DNA from: Armatimonadota bacterium
GTDB lineage: Bacteria; Armatimonadota; Fimbriimonadia; Fimbriimonadales; Fimbriimonadaceae
Assembly: GCA_018268255.1 (NCBI GenBank)
Contig: JAFDWX010000001.1
Span: 434,001-498,000, forward strand
Reading direction: 5' to 3'
Length of the DNA: 64,000 bases
Position numbers and translations under genes: made by a program. Position 1 is the first letter of the stretch. Each line of letters starts with the position of its first letter. The notes under the pieces are model-generated. The model searched no databases. It was given only the letters and a program-made list of their open reading frames with translations, and had not been told where the DNA came from. Shown piece by piece: positions 7,504-16,656 of this stretch.

Positions 7504-9537
7504 ATGGATCACCTAACCCGTCGCGAGTTTCTAGCTGCCAGTGGAGCCGTTTTGGCCTCTCCTTGGCTGGCGAAGTGGGATTCTGGCCCAATTCCGATTC
7601 AGCCGGCCAAGATCGCATTTTTCAGTGACACTCACGTCGGAATCAAATCCAATTTCGAACAGAACCGAGAAATGTTCAACGAAATGAAGTCGCTGAAATC
7701 CGTCGATTGGGGCATCAACGGTGGAGATGTTACGGACTACGGGTGGCGTAGGGAATACGCACGGTACAAGGTGCTCCTCGATGAGTTCCAGATTGAAACG
7801 CACCACATTCCTGGGAACCATGATGTTCGATGGTCGCCTTTGGGGCCAAAGGCATTTAGCGAGGTCTGCGGCCCGGTGTCCCAATTCTTCCTCAAAGGCG
7901 GGATTTTCTTTGGGTTGCTTGATTCCAGTGTGCCCCTTTCGCACTATGGCCATTTTGAGGCTCAAATGCTGGAGACATTGGGACGGTGGCTGGAGAAGAT
8001 TCCAGCGGAGACGCCGGTGATTCTGGCTACTCACCACTGGGTGGGCCGCGATAGCGTCATGGTAGACAACGAGCTCGCTCTGTTGGAAGTCATCCGCCCG
8101 TACAACGTTAAGTTGGTGCTTACAGGGCATGGCCACTCGGATCTCGATTGGGAGTGGGCCGGAATCCACTGCACGATGAACAAGGGCCTTTACCAAGGCT
8201 CGTATGAATTGATCGAAATCGATCCCGCGCTCGATGTCATTCGGCTAGCTCGACGCACCCAAGAGCAGCCAACACTTGAGCCAATTGCATCGATCCCGCT
8301 GAAATCCGAAAGACCGTCAAAGCCGAATCTCTTTGCATTGACGAATTCCAAGGCGGACCTCCGCATCGTGGTCAAGGAGGATTGCGAGTTTCGCGTTTCG
8401 GCTGGAAAGTGGACGCCACAAGAACCAGGGTCCCTCACCCTAGCACCCGTTGCTCCTGGCTGGCAGTCACTGGAGGCTCGTCGAGGTGCTGAGTTCGAAA
8501 CAGCATGTGTTCGCACCGAGAGTGGCCTCAAGCTGGCATGGGAGAAGGCTCTTTCGGGCGGCGTGTACTCGCATCTCACCTTGGTGGAGGGTTCCTTGCT
8601 CGTTAGCACCATGGACGGGGTCGTGTACAAGTTGGACGCACAAACGGGCGAGCAACGGTGGAAACGTTTGGTAGGTGGTTATTGCCATAGCACTCCAGTG
8701 GGCAACCAAGGCGTCGTCGTTGTCGGCACTTCAGAAGGCAACATCTGTGCATTGGACTTTGAATCAGGGGAACTCCTCTGGCAAAGTCGAGCCAATGGTC
8801 CGATCTACGGCACTGCTTGTTTCCTCAAAAGCAACTCCGTTGCAATCCCGTCTGGCGACGGCACAATCAGAGCGTTCGACCTGAATTCCGGGTCTCGCCT
8901 GTGGAGATGGCACATGCCTGAAGGAGATACCGGCTTTGTCCAAAGCAAGTTGGTGACAGACGGAGATCGGATCTACTTTGGTGGTTGGAACTCCAGGTTG
9001 TATGCTCTCGCACCCGACGGATCCAAGGAGCTTTGGTCCTTTCTCACACCAAAGTCGTTCGCCTATTCGCCCGCGATCGGTGACCCGCTCTTGCACGAGG
9101 GGCGTCTCTTTGCGGTAGCAAACGGAAATGCCTTGTACTGCCTGGATGGTGCCAACGGTGAAAAGGTTTGGGAAGCCTCCAGTCCCCGAGATAAATTTGG
9201 CTATAGCGGCCCAAGCGTCATGGGCGATGTTGTGGTGGCGGGATGCCTGGGTGATCTTGGTGAAGTGCGCGGTCTCGATGTCCACACCGGCGAGGAACGC
9301 TGGTGTACGGCAACAGGCCAGACGATCTACGACAGCTCTCCTGCCGTGCACGGTGAGTTTGTGGCAATCGGCTCCGTTTCTGGACAGCTGAACTTAATCA
9401 AAGGTCGAACAGGCGAACTTGTGGCGAGGGAACGACTTCGCCCGGGCCACTTCCTGAGTTCGCCGGCAATCGATACCGAGCGCGTGTACGCGGCAACCTT
9501 CAACAACGTTGTCGCCGCTTACAACTTGCCCAGATGA
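7504..9537 (+). CDS. Tat-exported metallophosphoesterase fused to a PQQ-type beta-propeller
   Basis: 677 residues from the ATG at 7504, which starts a Tat-type signal (TRREFLAASG). Residues about 35-245 form a calcineurin-like phosphoesterase with the metal motifs FFSDTHVG, GGDVTDYG, GNHD, ATHHW and TGHGHSD. From about residue 330 the protein is a beta-propeller built from PQQ/WD40-like repeats (for example YKLDAQTGEQRWKR and CLDGANGEKVWEAS). The propeller may bind a ligand or place the enzyme at the cell surface. The substrate is unknown. It is divergent from ftsE and convergent, 3 bp apart, with the PrpD-like gene. Confidence 0.8.
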   Translation: MDHLTRREFLAASGAVLASPWLAKWDSGPIPIQPAKIAFFSDTHVGIKSNFEQNREMFNEMKSLKSVDWGINGGDVTDYGWRREYARYKVLLDEFQIETHHIPGNHDVRWSPLGPKAFSEVCGPVSQFFLKGGIFFGLLDSSVPLSHYGHFEAQMLETLGRWLEKIPAETPVILATHHWVGRDSVMVDNELALLEVIRPYNVKLVLTGHGHSDLDWEWAGIHCTMNKGLYQGSYELIEIDPALDVIRLARRTQEQPTLEPIASIPLKSERPSKPNLFALTNSKADLRIVVKEDCEFRVSAGKWTPQEPGSLTLAPVAPGWQSLEARRGAEFETACVRTESGLKLAWEKALSGGVYSHLTLVEGSLLVSTMDGVVYKLDAQTGEQRWKRLVGGYCHSTPVGNQGVVVVGTSEGNICALDFESGELLWQSRANGPIYGTACFLKSNSVAIPSGDGTIRAFDLNSGSRLWRWHMPEGDTGFVQSKLVTDGDRIYFGGWNSRLYALAPDGSKELWSFLTPKSFAYSPAIGDPLLHEGRLFAVANGNALYCLDGANGEKVWEASSPRDKFGYSGPSVMGDVVVAGCLGDLGEVRGLDVHTGEERWCTATGQTIYDSSPAVHGEFVAIGSVSGQLNLIKGRTGELVARERLRPGHFLSSPAIDTERVYAATFNNVVAAYNLPR

Positions 9538-9540
9538 GGG

Positions 9541-11112
9541 CTAGCTTTCGTAGTCGGCGTGCGAGAGGAGGGGCAGGTCCCACAGTCCGATCATCTGGTC
9601 CGCAGAGACTTGATCGAAGTTTGCGAGTTTTTCGATAAGGGGTGCCGGGTTCTCCAAAGCCAGACTCCCGAGAGCCTGAAACTTGTTCTCCAAGATGCTC
9701 TCAAGATCGGCCGTTGTATTTCCTGCATGGCCCGCCGGAAACATGATCAATCCGCTGTTCAGGTTTCCTACCTTGATTGAAGTCGGGATCCCCTCGGGAT
9801 ACTTGGCGTCGTATTCAGGTCCTCCGTGCTGAAAGTCGATCCGGTCCATGATCGCGCGAGTAACGGGGTGATACAACGCCGATTCATCTGTTTTGTAGTC
9901 CCAAGGAGTGAGAATCAACGCCTTCCAGATGGCGTCGTGGTCGGTGCCACCAGAAGGAAGGGAGCCGTGAGCAGCCACGTAGTCCACTGCTTTCCGGATA
10001 AGAGTGGCAACGATATAGGCCATCGAGTGGTCTGCGCTTTGGCGGGTCGTCGGGCTCTTTTTCATGGGGTTGCCGATGATTCCAAAGGCAGGCTCATAGG
10101 CCAGGATCGTGATCCGGCCGATTCCGCTGCCGCTCTGATCGCGGAGGAGGTCCGGATGATCCGCCAGAAGGTTGATCACGCCTTGCAGGGCACCGGCGGA
10201 CTGGTGCTCGTAAAGTCCGAGTTTGAAGTGCATCCGCATGACGGCGAAGTCCGAACCGCTCATGCTCAGGACAAGGTCAAATGGTGAGTCACCCTGCTCT
10301 TTCCATCGTGCCGCGCCTTCGGTGGTGGGCTCAAAGAATCTGAAAATCGCTTCTGGATTCCGGAAAATATCTTTGGGGCCAACGAATCCGTTCATGGCTC
10401 GCTTCATGAACAAAATCGCAGATTCAGTCGAAATGGCGGCACTGGCACCCTTGGAATCGCTCAACTGCTTACCTGCTCGAATCGCACGCCAGGGAACGGT
10501 GTGGGCGACAAACATGCCGATCGCGCTTTCGATCTGTTCCGCTGTGGCACCCATCAGAGCTCCGTAAACGGCTGCGCTCGCGATTGCTCCGTGGACGACG
10601 TGGTCCAGCTTGTACGTTTTCAGGCTGAAAACTTCTGCCAACCGACCCCTAATCTCGTCAAGGCACACCATCGCTTTAAGCGCGGTGAGACCGTCCAATC
10701 CCTTCTGCTGGCATGCGGCGACGACCACGGGATAAAAGTCGTTGTGGCCGAACTCGCCAGCCGTGTGGCCCAGCTCTGGTCTGTATCCGAAGTTCGTGCC
10801 GTTGCTGTCCCACTCCCGGACGGCCGAAGAGTTTGCCACCACGGCTTTTTCCGCCTTGACGCGAATGTTCGAGCCGAAAGCCGTCGCCCCAGCAGGGTCT
10901 GGATACTCCAAAGCTTCTTGGCGCAGGACCACCGGTGCATTGGTGTGGAGTGCCAAAGCTGAAAGTCCGCAAATGACAGCGTCAAGATGAAACATTGCGG
11001 TACGGCGGAGTACGGTGCGATCCGGATTGCCCTCTCGCAAAAAGTCGATGGCATATTGGCCCAATCCCAGAGCCTGGTTGGAGTTGCGTGCAAGGGTCAC
11101 CGAGGTCGACAT
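9541..11112 (-). CDS. MmgE/PrpD family dehydratase
   Basis: 523 residues. Matches the PrpD (2-methylcitrate dehydratase) family along its length: an all-helical first half with AVVANSSAVREWDSNG, GEFGHNDFYP and the HVVHGAIASAAVYG helix, and a smaller C-terminal domain. PrpD dehydrates 2-methylcitrate in the propionate cycle, but no prpB or prpC is nearby, so the substrate is uncertain; family members also act on citrate and other tricarboxylates. A -10-like TAAAAT lies 6 nt before the ATG. It is divergent from the GH5-like gene, with only 62 bp between them. Confidence 0.8.
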   Translation of the reverse strand: MSTSVTLARNSNQALGLGQYAIDFLREGNPDRTVLRRTAMFHLDAVICGLSALALHTNAPVVLRQEALEYPDPAGATAFGSNIRVKAEKAVVANSSAVREWDSNGTNFGYRPELGHTAGEFGHNDFYPVVVAACQQKGLDGLTALKAMVCLDEIRGRLAEVFSLKTYKLDHVVHGAIASAAVYGALMGATAEQIESAIGMFVAHTVPWRAIRAGKQLSDSKGASAAISTESAILFMKRAMNGFVGPKDIFRNPEAIFRFFEPTTEGAARWKEQGDSPFDLVLSMSGSDFAVMRMHFKLGLYEHQSAGALQGVINLLADHPDLLRDQSGSGIGRITILAYEPAFGIIGNPMKKSPTTRQSADHSMAYIVATLIRKAVDYVAAHGSLPSGGTDHDAIWKALILTPWDYKTDESALYHPVTRAIMDRIDFQHGGPEYDAKYPEGIPTSIKVGNLNSGLIMFPAGHAGNTTADLESILENKFQALGSLALENPAPLIEKLANFDQVSADQMIGLWDLPLLSHADYES

Positions 11113-11118
11113 AGGAGG

Positions 11119-11124
11119 ATTTTA
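11119..11124 (-). promoter_or_regulatory. -10-like hexamer TAAAAT for the PrpD-like gene
   Basis: TAAAAT on the minus strand ends 6 nt before the ATG at 11112. The 6-nt gap reads CCTCCT, the opposite of a Shine-Dalgarno. Transcription starting about 7 nt after the hexamer would begin at the start codon, giving a leaderless mRNA. No convincing -35 is seen. Confidence 0.5.
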
Positions 11125-11162
11125 GCTGGATCGACGCGGGAGCGACCAAGAACCTTTGCCTG

Positions 11163-11168
11163 TAAGAT
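11163..11168 (+). promoter_or_regulatory. -10-like hexamer TAAGAT for the GH5-like gene
   Basis: TAAGAT ends 6 nt before the ATG at 11175. AAGGGT in the gap touches the start and is too close to serve as an ordinary ribosome site. Same spacing as the divergent promoter of the PrpD-like gene 39 bp away. Confidence 0.45.
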
Positions 11169-11174
11169 AAGGGT

Positions 11175-13799
11175 ATGCGGTTCGGCAGGATCTTTGGTGT
11201 CATGTGTGGGTTAGCTCTAAGCCTCGCAGGGGCTTGGGCGCAAAACGGCGAAAGCCAGTGGTTCGACTTTGTGATGCCTTGGGACGATGCTGTACCAGGA
11301 ACTGCCACGGACGTCTCCAGCCTGAGCCCTGCTCCTGCTGGCAAAGATGGCTTTGTTCAAGTCAAAAATGGCCAGTTCGTAAATCCCAAAACCGGAAAGC
11401 GGATTCGGTTTTTCGGCACCAACTGCGGTGCTCGCACGGCGTTTCCATCGAAGGTTCAAGCCGACAAGATGGCAGCGAGAATGCGCAAGCTGGGCATCAA
11501 CTTGGTCCGGCTCCACCACCTCAATAACGGTTGGGATCTGGACGGCGGGACCATCTGGAAGCAGGGGCGAACCTACATTGAAATAGACCCGGTGCAAGTC
11601 GACAAGCTCGACTACTTTATCGCGGCACTCATTCGCAATGGGATTTATGTGAACATCAATCTTCAGACCGCCCGTGAGATGATTCCGGAATTGGGTTTCC
11701 CCGATTCCGTCACCCAAATCCCCGATTTCCAAAAGAAAGTGGACAAGTTCGATGCACACATGATCGAACTCCAGCACCAATACGCCAAGGATCTCTTAGA
11801 CCGAATCAACCCTTATCTCGGCCGAAAGTACAAGGATGAGCCTGGAGTACTGATCGTCGAGATCAATAACGAGAACTCGCTGCTGGGTTGGCCCGGCGAG
11901 AGTCCGGGATCAGGGCTTTCCACTTTGCCAGAGCCCTTCCGAGGAGATCTTAAGAACAAGTGGAACCAGTGGCTTTTGGCCAAGTATCAAGATGATGCGG
12001 GTCTGGCCAAGGCCTGGCCCTCCAGCGAGGATTTTACTGGTCCTTCGATCGTCAACTCCTCCAGCCAGTGGAACTATGAAAACCAAGGAAATGCCGATGT
12101 TCAGTGGGAACTGATGGCAGGGTCCGGATCGGCCGGAACCGCTCCAACTCTGAAAGTCACGTTGCCCAAATATGATGGACCCAGCTGGCACATTCAGACG
12201 AACATCTCGGGGCTGGACCTTGAAAACGGCAAGCCCTACACGGTCCGATTTAAGGCAAAAGCCGACCGCGAGATGAAACTAGAGATTTCATCCCGGCTGG
12301 ATCAATCCGACTGGCGATTTTTGGGCTTGGGTGATACGTTCACCGTGGGTACGCAGGAAAAAACCTATACCTACACCTTCATCGTATCCAACACGTTGCC
12401 CCATCACTCTCGCATCGGATTTGTTTTGGGCGGACCAGCGGGTCAAGTTACGTTCAGCGATTTCTCGGTGAGACCCGGGACAGTTACAGTTGGGCTTCTT
12501 CCCGGAGAATCCGCACAAAACGGGACCGTGGAGTTTCGTTCACCTGCTCCCGCACGACCCTATTGGGATTACGTCAGGTTCCTGGCAGACCTCGAGGTTG
12601 CGTACGACCGTGGTTTCCGGACCTTGCTGGGAGATCAACTTGGGTTCAAGAACACCTATTTGTATCACACGCAAGTTCAATGGGGAGGCGTGACGTCGCT
12701 GGAGCGTGAACAGCCAAGTGCCTACGCCGACACCCACGGATATTGGAATCATCCCAACTTCTACGGAGCTGCTTGGGACCCAGAAAACTACACTGTTCAG
12801 CGGACCTCGATGGTCGATGTGATCGGTGAAACGGGCGGTGAACTGGCTAACATCGCCTATTGGCGAACTGCCGGAAAGCCGTTTTCGGTTACGGAATACA
12901 ACCATCCGTCTCCCTGCGATTTCGAATCGGAGATGATGCCGTTGTACTCGTCGATGGCTGCGTTCCAAGACTGGGACAGCATCTACTGCTTCGATTACGG
13001 CCCGATCGACCCAACCGCTGCCAATGATTCGTTCTCCGGTTACTTTGACACCGGCCGAAACCCGGCTAAGGCAGCGTTTTTTCCCGCAACGGCGATCATA
13101 TTCCGCAAGCAACTGATCGACCCAGGTACGGTCGCTACTCTGTTCCTCCCCAGGGATGCAGTGAACACCTCACCGTTCGTCCAGTCGCATTGGAATGCCG
13201 CAAGCGAAAGCGCGATGCCCAAGATCACCCAGTGGCGCGTCCAAGTTGCTCAGGGGACAACCGATCAGGCCCAAATACGCCTACCCAAGAATGTTCCGAT
13301 CACCCCCATTTCTGTCGTGGATGGCAACGGCGGCAAAGTGTATCGGGTCGATTCGCCCAAGGCGAAAGTCGTTTCCGGATTTCTTGGCGGAACCATTCAG
13401 ACGCTTGGCAAAGTGCGCTTCAAGATCGATCCATTCGGATTCAATCACGGCTCGGTCATGCTGGTTCCGTTGGATGGAGAAACGGTGGAAGCCAGCGAAA
13501 GGCTCTTGCTAACCGTCGCAGGTCGGGTGGAGAACACTGGCATGCAGTGGAACGCTGATCGGAACAGCGTCGGCACCCACTGGGGCACCGGTCCGACTCG
13601 AGCCGAGTGGGTTCCGCTGACTGTGTCTTTGGTCAACCCACGCGTGGAGAAAGTCTACGCTCTGGACGGATCGGGGCGACGTGTCCGCGAGGTTCCCGTG
13701 AACAAGGTCACCGGCGCAATCCAATTCACGATCGGGCAGAATGCGAAATCGCTCTGGTTCGAAATCGTGGGGAAGAAGTACACGCGTCTGCCACAGTAA
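11175..13799 (+). CDS. Secreted glycoside hydrolase (GH5-like clan A) with an internal carbohydrate-binding domain
   Basis: 874 residues with a signal peptide ending at AWAQ (about 23). The catalytic part begins near residue 60 (KRIRFFGTNCG, GINLVRLHHL) and has the two Glu motifs expected of a clan-A retaining glycosidase: acid/base in VEINNENS near residue 220 and a probable nucleophile in FSVTEYNHP near 575. Between them, about residues 290-435, lies an inserted beta-sandwich like CBM4/9 (GKPYTVRFKAKA). The substrate cannot be read from the sequence; a plant or microbial beta-glycan is likely. Confidence 0.75.
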   Translation: MRFGRIFGVMCGLALSLAGAWAQNGESQWFDFVMPWDDAVPGTATDVSSLSPAPAGKDGFVQVKNGQFVNPKTGKRIRFFGTNCGARTAFPSKVQADKMAARMRKLGINLVRLHHLNNGWDLDGGTIWKQGRTYIEIDPVQVDKLDYFIAALIRNGIYVNINLQTAREMIPELGFPDSVTQIPDFQKKVDKFDAHMIELQHQYAKDLLDRINPYLGRKYKDEPGVLIVEINNENSLLGWPGESPGSGLSTLPEPFRGDLKNKWNQWLLAKYQDDAGLAKAWPSSEDFTGPSIVNSSSQWNYENQGNADVQWELMAGSGSAGTAPTLKVTLPKYDGPSWHIQTNISGLDLENGKPYTVRFKAKADREMKLEISSRLDQSDWRFLGLGDTFTVGTQEKTYTYTFIVSNTLPHHSRIGFVLGGPAGQVTFSDFSVRPGTVTVGLLPGESAQNGTVEFRSPAPARPYWDYVRFLADLEVAYDRGFRTLLGDQLGFKNTYLYHTQVQWGGVTSLEREQPSAYADTHGYWNHPNFYGAAWDPENYTVQRTSMVDVIGETGGELANIAYWRTAGKPFSVTEYNHPSPCDFESEMMPLYSSMAAFQDWDSIYCFDYGPIDPTAANDSFSGYFDTGRNPAKAAFFPATAIIFRKQLIDPGTVATLFLPRDAVNTSPFVQSHWNAASESAMPKITQWRVQVAQGTTDQAQIRLPKNVPITPISVVDGNGGKVYRVDSPKAKVVSGFLGGTIQTLGKVRFKIDPFGFNHGSVMLVPLDGETVEASERLLLTVAGRVENTGMQWNADRNSVGTHWGTGPTRAEWVPLTVSLVNPRVEKVYALDGSGRRVREVPVNKVTGAIQFTIGQNAKSLWFEIVGKKYTRLPQ

Positions 13800-13807
13800 G
13801 TTAGTTT

Positions 13808-13837
13808 CCCCCTCACAAGCGAAGCGCGTTGAGGGGG
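13808..13837. repeat. Hairpin-forming inverted repeat after the GH gene
   Basis: An 8-bp perfect stem (13808-13815 with 13830-13837, C5TCA / TGAG5) with a 14-nt loop, followed by a second G5-rich block at 13844-13848. No T tract. It may help 3' end formation for the GH gene or be a dispersed repeat. Confidence 0.4.
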
Positions 13838-13899
13838 ACTCAGGGGGAGATTGTCGCGATTCCGCAGTTCGCACACTCGCAATAATTGATCTCAAACCA

Positions 13900-13982
13900 G
13901 CCCCGGGGGCGGCGAGATGGGCGACGCGGAGCGGCGGGGTCCCATCTCGGGGAGTGGCCTCCGGGCCGGGGCGCGCTAAGGC
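13900..13982. other. Very GC-rich structured stretch upstream of gap
   Basis: Contains an 8-bp perfect stem (13914-13921 GAGATGGG with 13941-13948 CCCATCTC) flanked by CCCCGGGGG at 13901 and GGCCTCCGGGCCGGGGC near 13957-13972 that could extend the fold. It has no credible ORF. It could be an RNA leader, a repeat or an insertion scar; nothing in the sequence decides. Confidence 0.35.
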
Positions 13983-14037
13983 CCCAAAAACGTACCCCAC
14001 GGTAAACTTGATAGGACAAGCCCCAGCTTGTCATTAA

Positions 14038-15060
<1,023 letters not shown>

Positions 15061-15079
15061 CCTCTCTCAGCGCTATTCA

Positions 15080-15117
15080 ATAGGTCCTATAAGTCGAATT
15101 TGACTTATAGGACCTAT
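15080..15117. terminator. 16-bp perfect palindromic hairpin between gap and asnS
   Basis: Positions 15080-15095 pair perfectly with 15102-15117 (loop GAATTT). The stem contains TAGGTCCTATAAGTC. It lies between two convergent genes, so it can end transcription from both sides. No long T tract follows; efficiency is inferred from stem length and position. Confidence 0.65.
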
Positions 15118-15129
15118 GAGTTGATCCGA

Positions 15130-16545
15130 TCAGAACTCGGCGTTGCCTGGTGTGCGATGGTAAGGGATCACGTCGCGGATGTTCTTCATCCCCGTGACGT
15201 ACATCAGGAGCCGCTCGAAGCCGAGGCCGAACCCAGCGTGGGGCGCGGAGCCGAACCTGCGCAAGTCCAGATACCACCAATACGCCTCGATGGGCAGCCC
15301 CATTTCTTTGATCCGGGATTCTAGAACATCCAGCCGCTCTTCGCGCTGGGAACCGCCGATAATCTCGCCGATCCGCGGCGCGAGAACGTCCATGGCGCGA
15401 ACCGTCTTGCCGTCTTCGTTTTGGCGCATGTAGAACGCCTTGATATCCTTCGGATAGTCGGTCAGGATTACGGGTCGGCCCACCTTGACTTCCGTCAGCC
15501 AGCGTTCATGTTCGGCTTGGAGATCGCTGCCCCATGTGCAGGGGAACTCGAAGCTCTCGCCGCTGGATTCTAAGTGCTTCACGGCCTCGGAGTAGGTCAA
15601 ATGCTCGAAGCTGGAATTCGCCACGTGCTCCAAGGTCGAAAGCAACTCGGGCTCTATGCGTTTGTTGAAGAAGTCGAGATCCTGGCTCGAGTTATCGAGC
15701 AGGTACTGGATGACGTAACGCAGGAACTCTTCGGCGAGCTTCATGTCCCCTTCCAGGCTGCAAAAGGCCATCTCGGGCTCGATCATCCAGAATTCGGAAA
15801 GGTGGCGAGCTGTATTGGAGTTTTCAGCACGGAAGGTTGGGCCGAACGTGTAGACGTTGGTTAAGCCCATGGCAAGCGTTTCTGCCTCGAGCTGTCCGCT
15901 GACAGTTAAGAAGGCAGGTTTGCCGAAAAAGTCGCTCTTGGGGTTCTGGTTATGCAGCTTCCACAGAGTCTGGGGAGTTTCCCCGCTGTGGTCCTCGATC
16001 GCTTCCAGAAGTGTTGAGACAGCGAACATCGCACCCGCGCCTTCGCAGTCGCTTGCGGTGATGATCGGCGTGTGCACCCAGTGGAAACCGCGCTCATAGA
16101 AGAACTTGTGCACCGCATAGGCTGCTTGGGCGCGCACGCGGAACACTGCTCCGAACGTGTTACCGCGAACCCGGAGGTGGGCAATTTCACGGAGAAACTC
16201 CATCGTTGCCCCCTTTTTCTGGAGAGGGTATGTGGTGGGATCGGAAGCTCCGAAGATCTCGGCTCCAGTCGCCTTGAGTTCCACCGACTGGCCCTCACCC
16301 GGTGAGGCGACCAAGTCTCCGGTGAAGCGGACGCTCGCTCCCGTGGTCAGCAACTTGAGGGTCTCATCGGGGAGCGTGCCAGCATCGATCACGATTTGCA
16401 AATCGTTGAAACAAGAGCCATCACTCAGTTGAACAAAGCTGACACCCTTACTGTCTCTGCGAGTCTTGACCCAACCAAAAGCCTCGACGCCCGTTTGGGG
16501 TTGGGAGGCAAGCAAATCCTTTACGTATGTGCGCCGGTAATCCAT
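15130..16545 (-). CDS. asnS: Asparaginyl-tRNA synthetase
   Basis: 471 residues, class II aminoacyl-tRNA synthetase of subclass IIb. An N-terminal OB-fold (about 15-110) binds the anticodon. The catalytic domain shows motif 1 near [13 protein letters not shown], motif 2 with [16 protein letters not shown], and motif 3 [15 protein letters not shown]. The combination fits AsnS rather than AspS. A TACAAT hexamer lies 16 nt upstream of the ATG, suggesting a short leader; no Shine-Dalgarno is seen. Confidence 0.95.
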   Translation of the reverse strand: MDYRRTYVKDLLASQPQTGVEAFGWVKTRRDSKGVSFVQLSDGSCFNDLQIVIDAGTLPDETLKLLTTGASVRFTGDLVASPGEGQSVELKATGAEIFGASDPTTYPLQKKGATMEFLREIAHLRVRGNTFGAVFRVRAQAAYAVHKFFYERGFHWVHTPIITASDCEGAGAMFAVSTLLEAIEDHSGETPQTLWKLHNQNPKSDFFGKPAFLTVSGQLEAETLAMGLTNVYTFGPTFRAENSNTARHLSEFWMIEPEMAFCSLEGDMKLAEEFLRYVIQYLLDNSSQDLDFFNKRIEPELLSTLEHVANSSFEHLTYSEAVKHLESSGESFEFPCTWGSDLQAEHERWLTEVKVGRPVILTDYPKDIKAFYMRQNEDGKTVRAMDVLAPRIGEIIGGSQREERLDVLESRIKEMGLPIEAYWWYLDLRRFGSAPHAGFGLGFERLLMYVTGMKNIRDVIPYHRTPGNAEF

Positions 16546-16656
16546 GGAGTTCGTTGGGTGGATTGTACCGAGCCTAGACTCGGACCCATTTGAGAGCCAC
16601 TCGACGTGACGAAAATCTGCGTTATTGGATTCCTGGGAACCGCTGTCCGAAACTGA

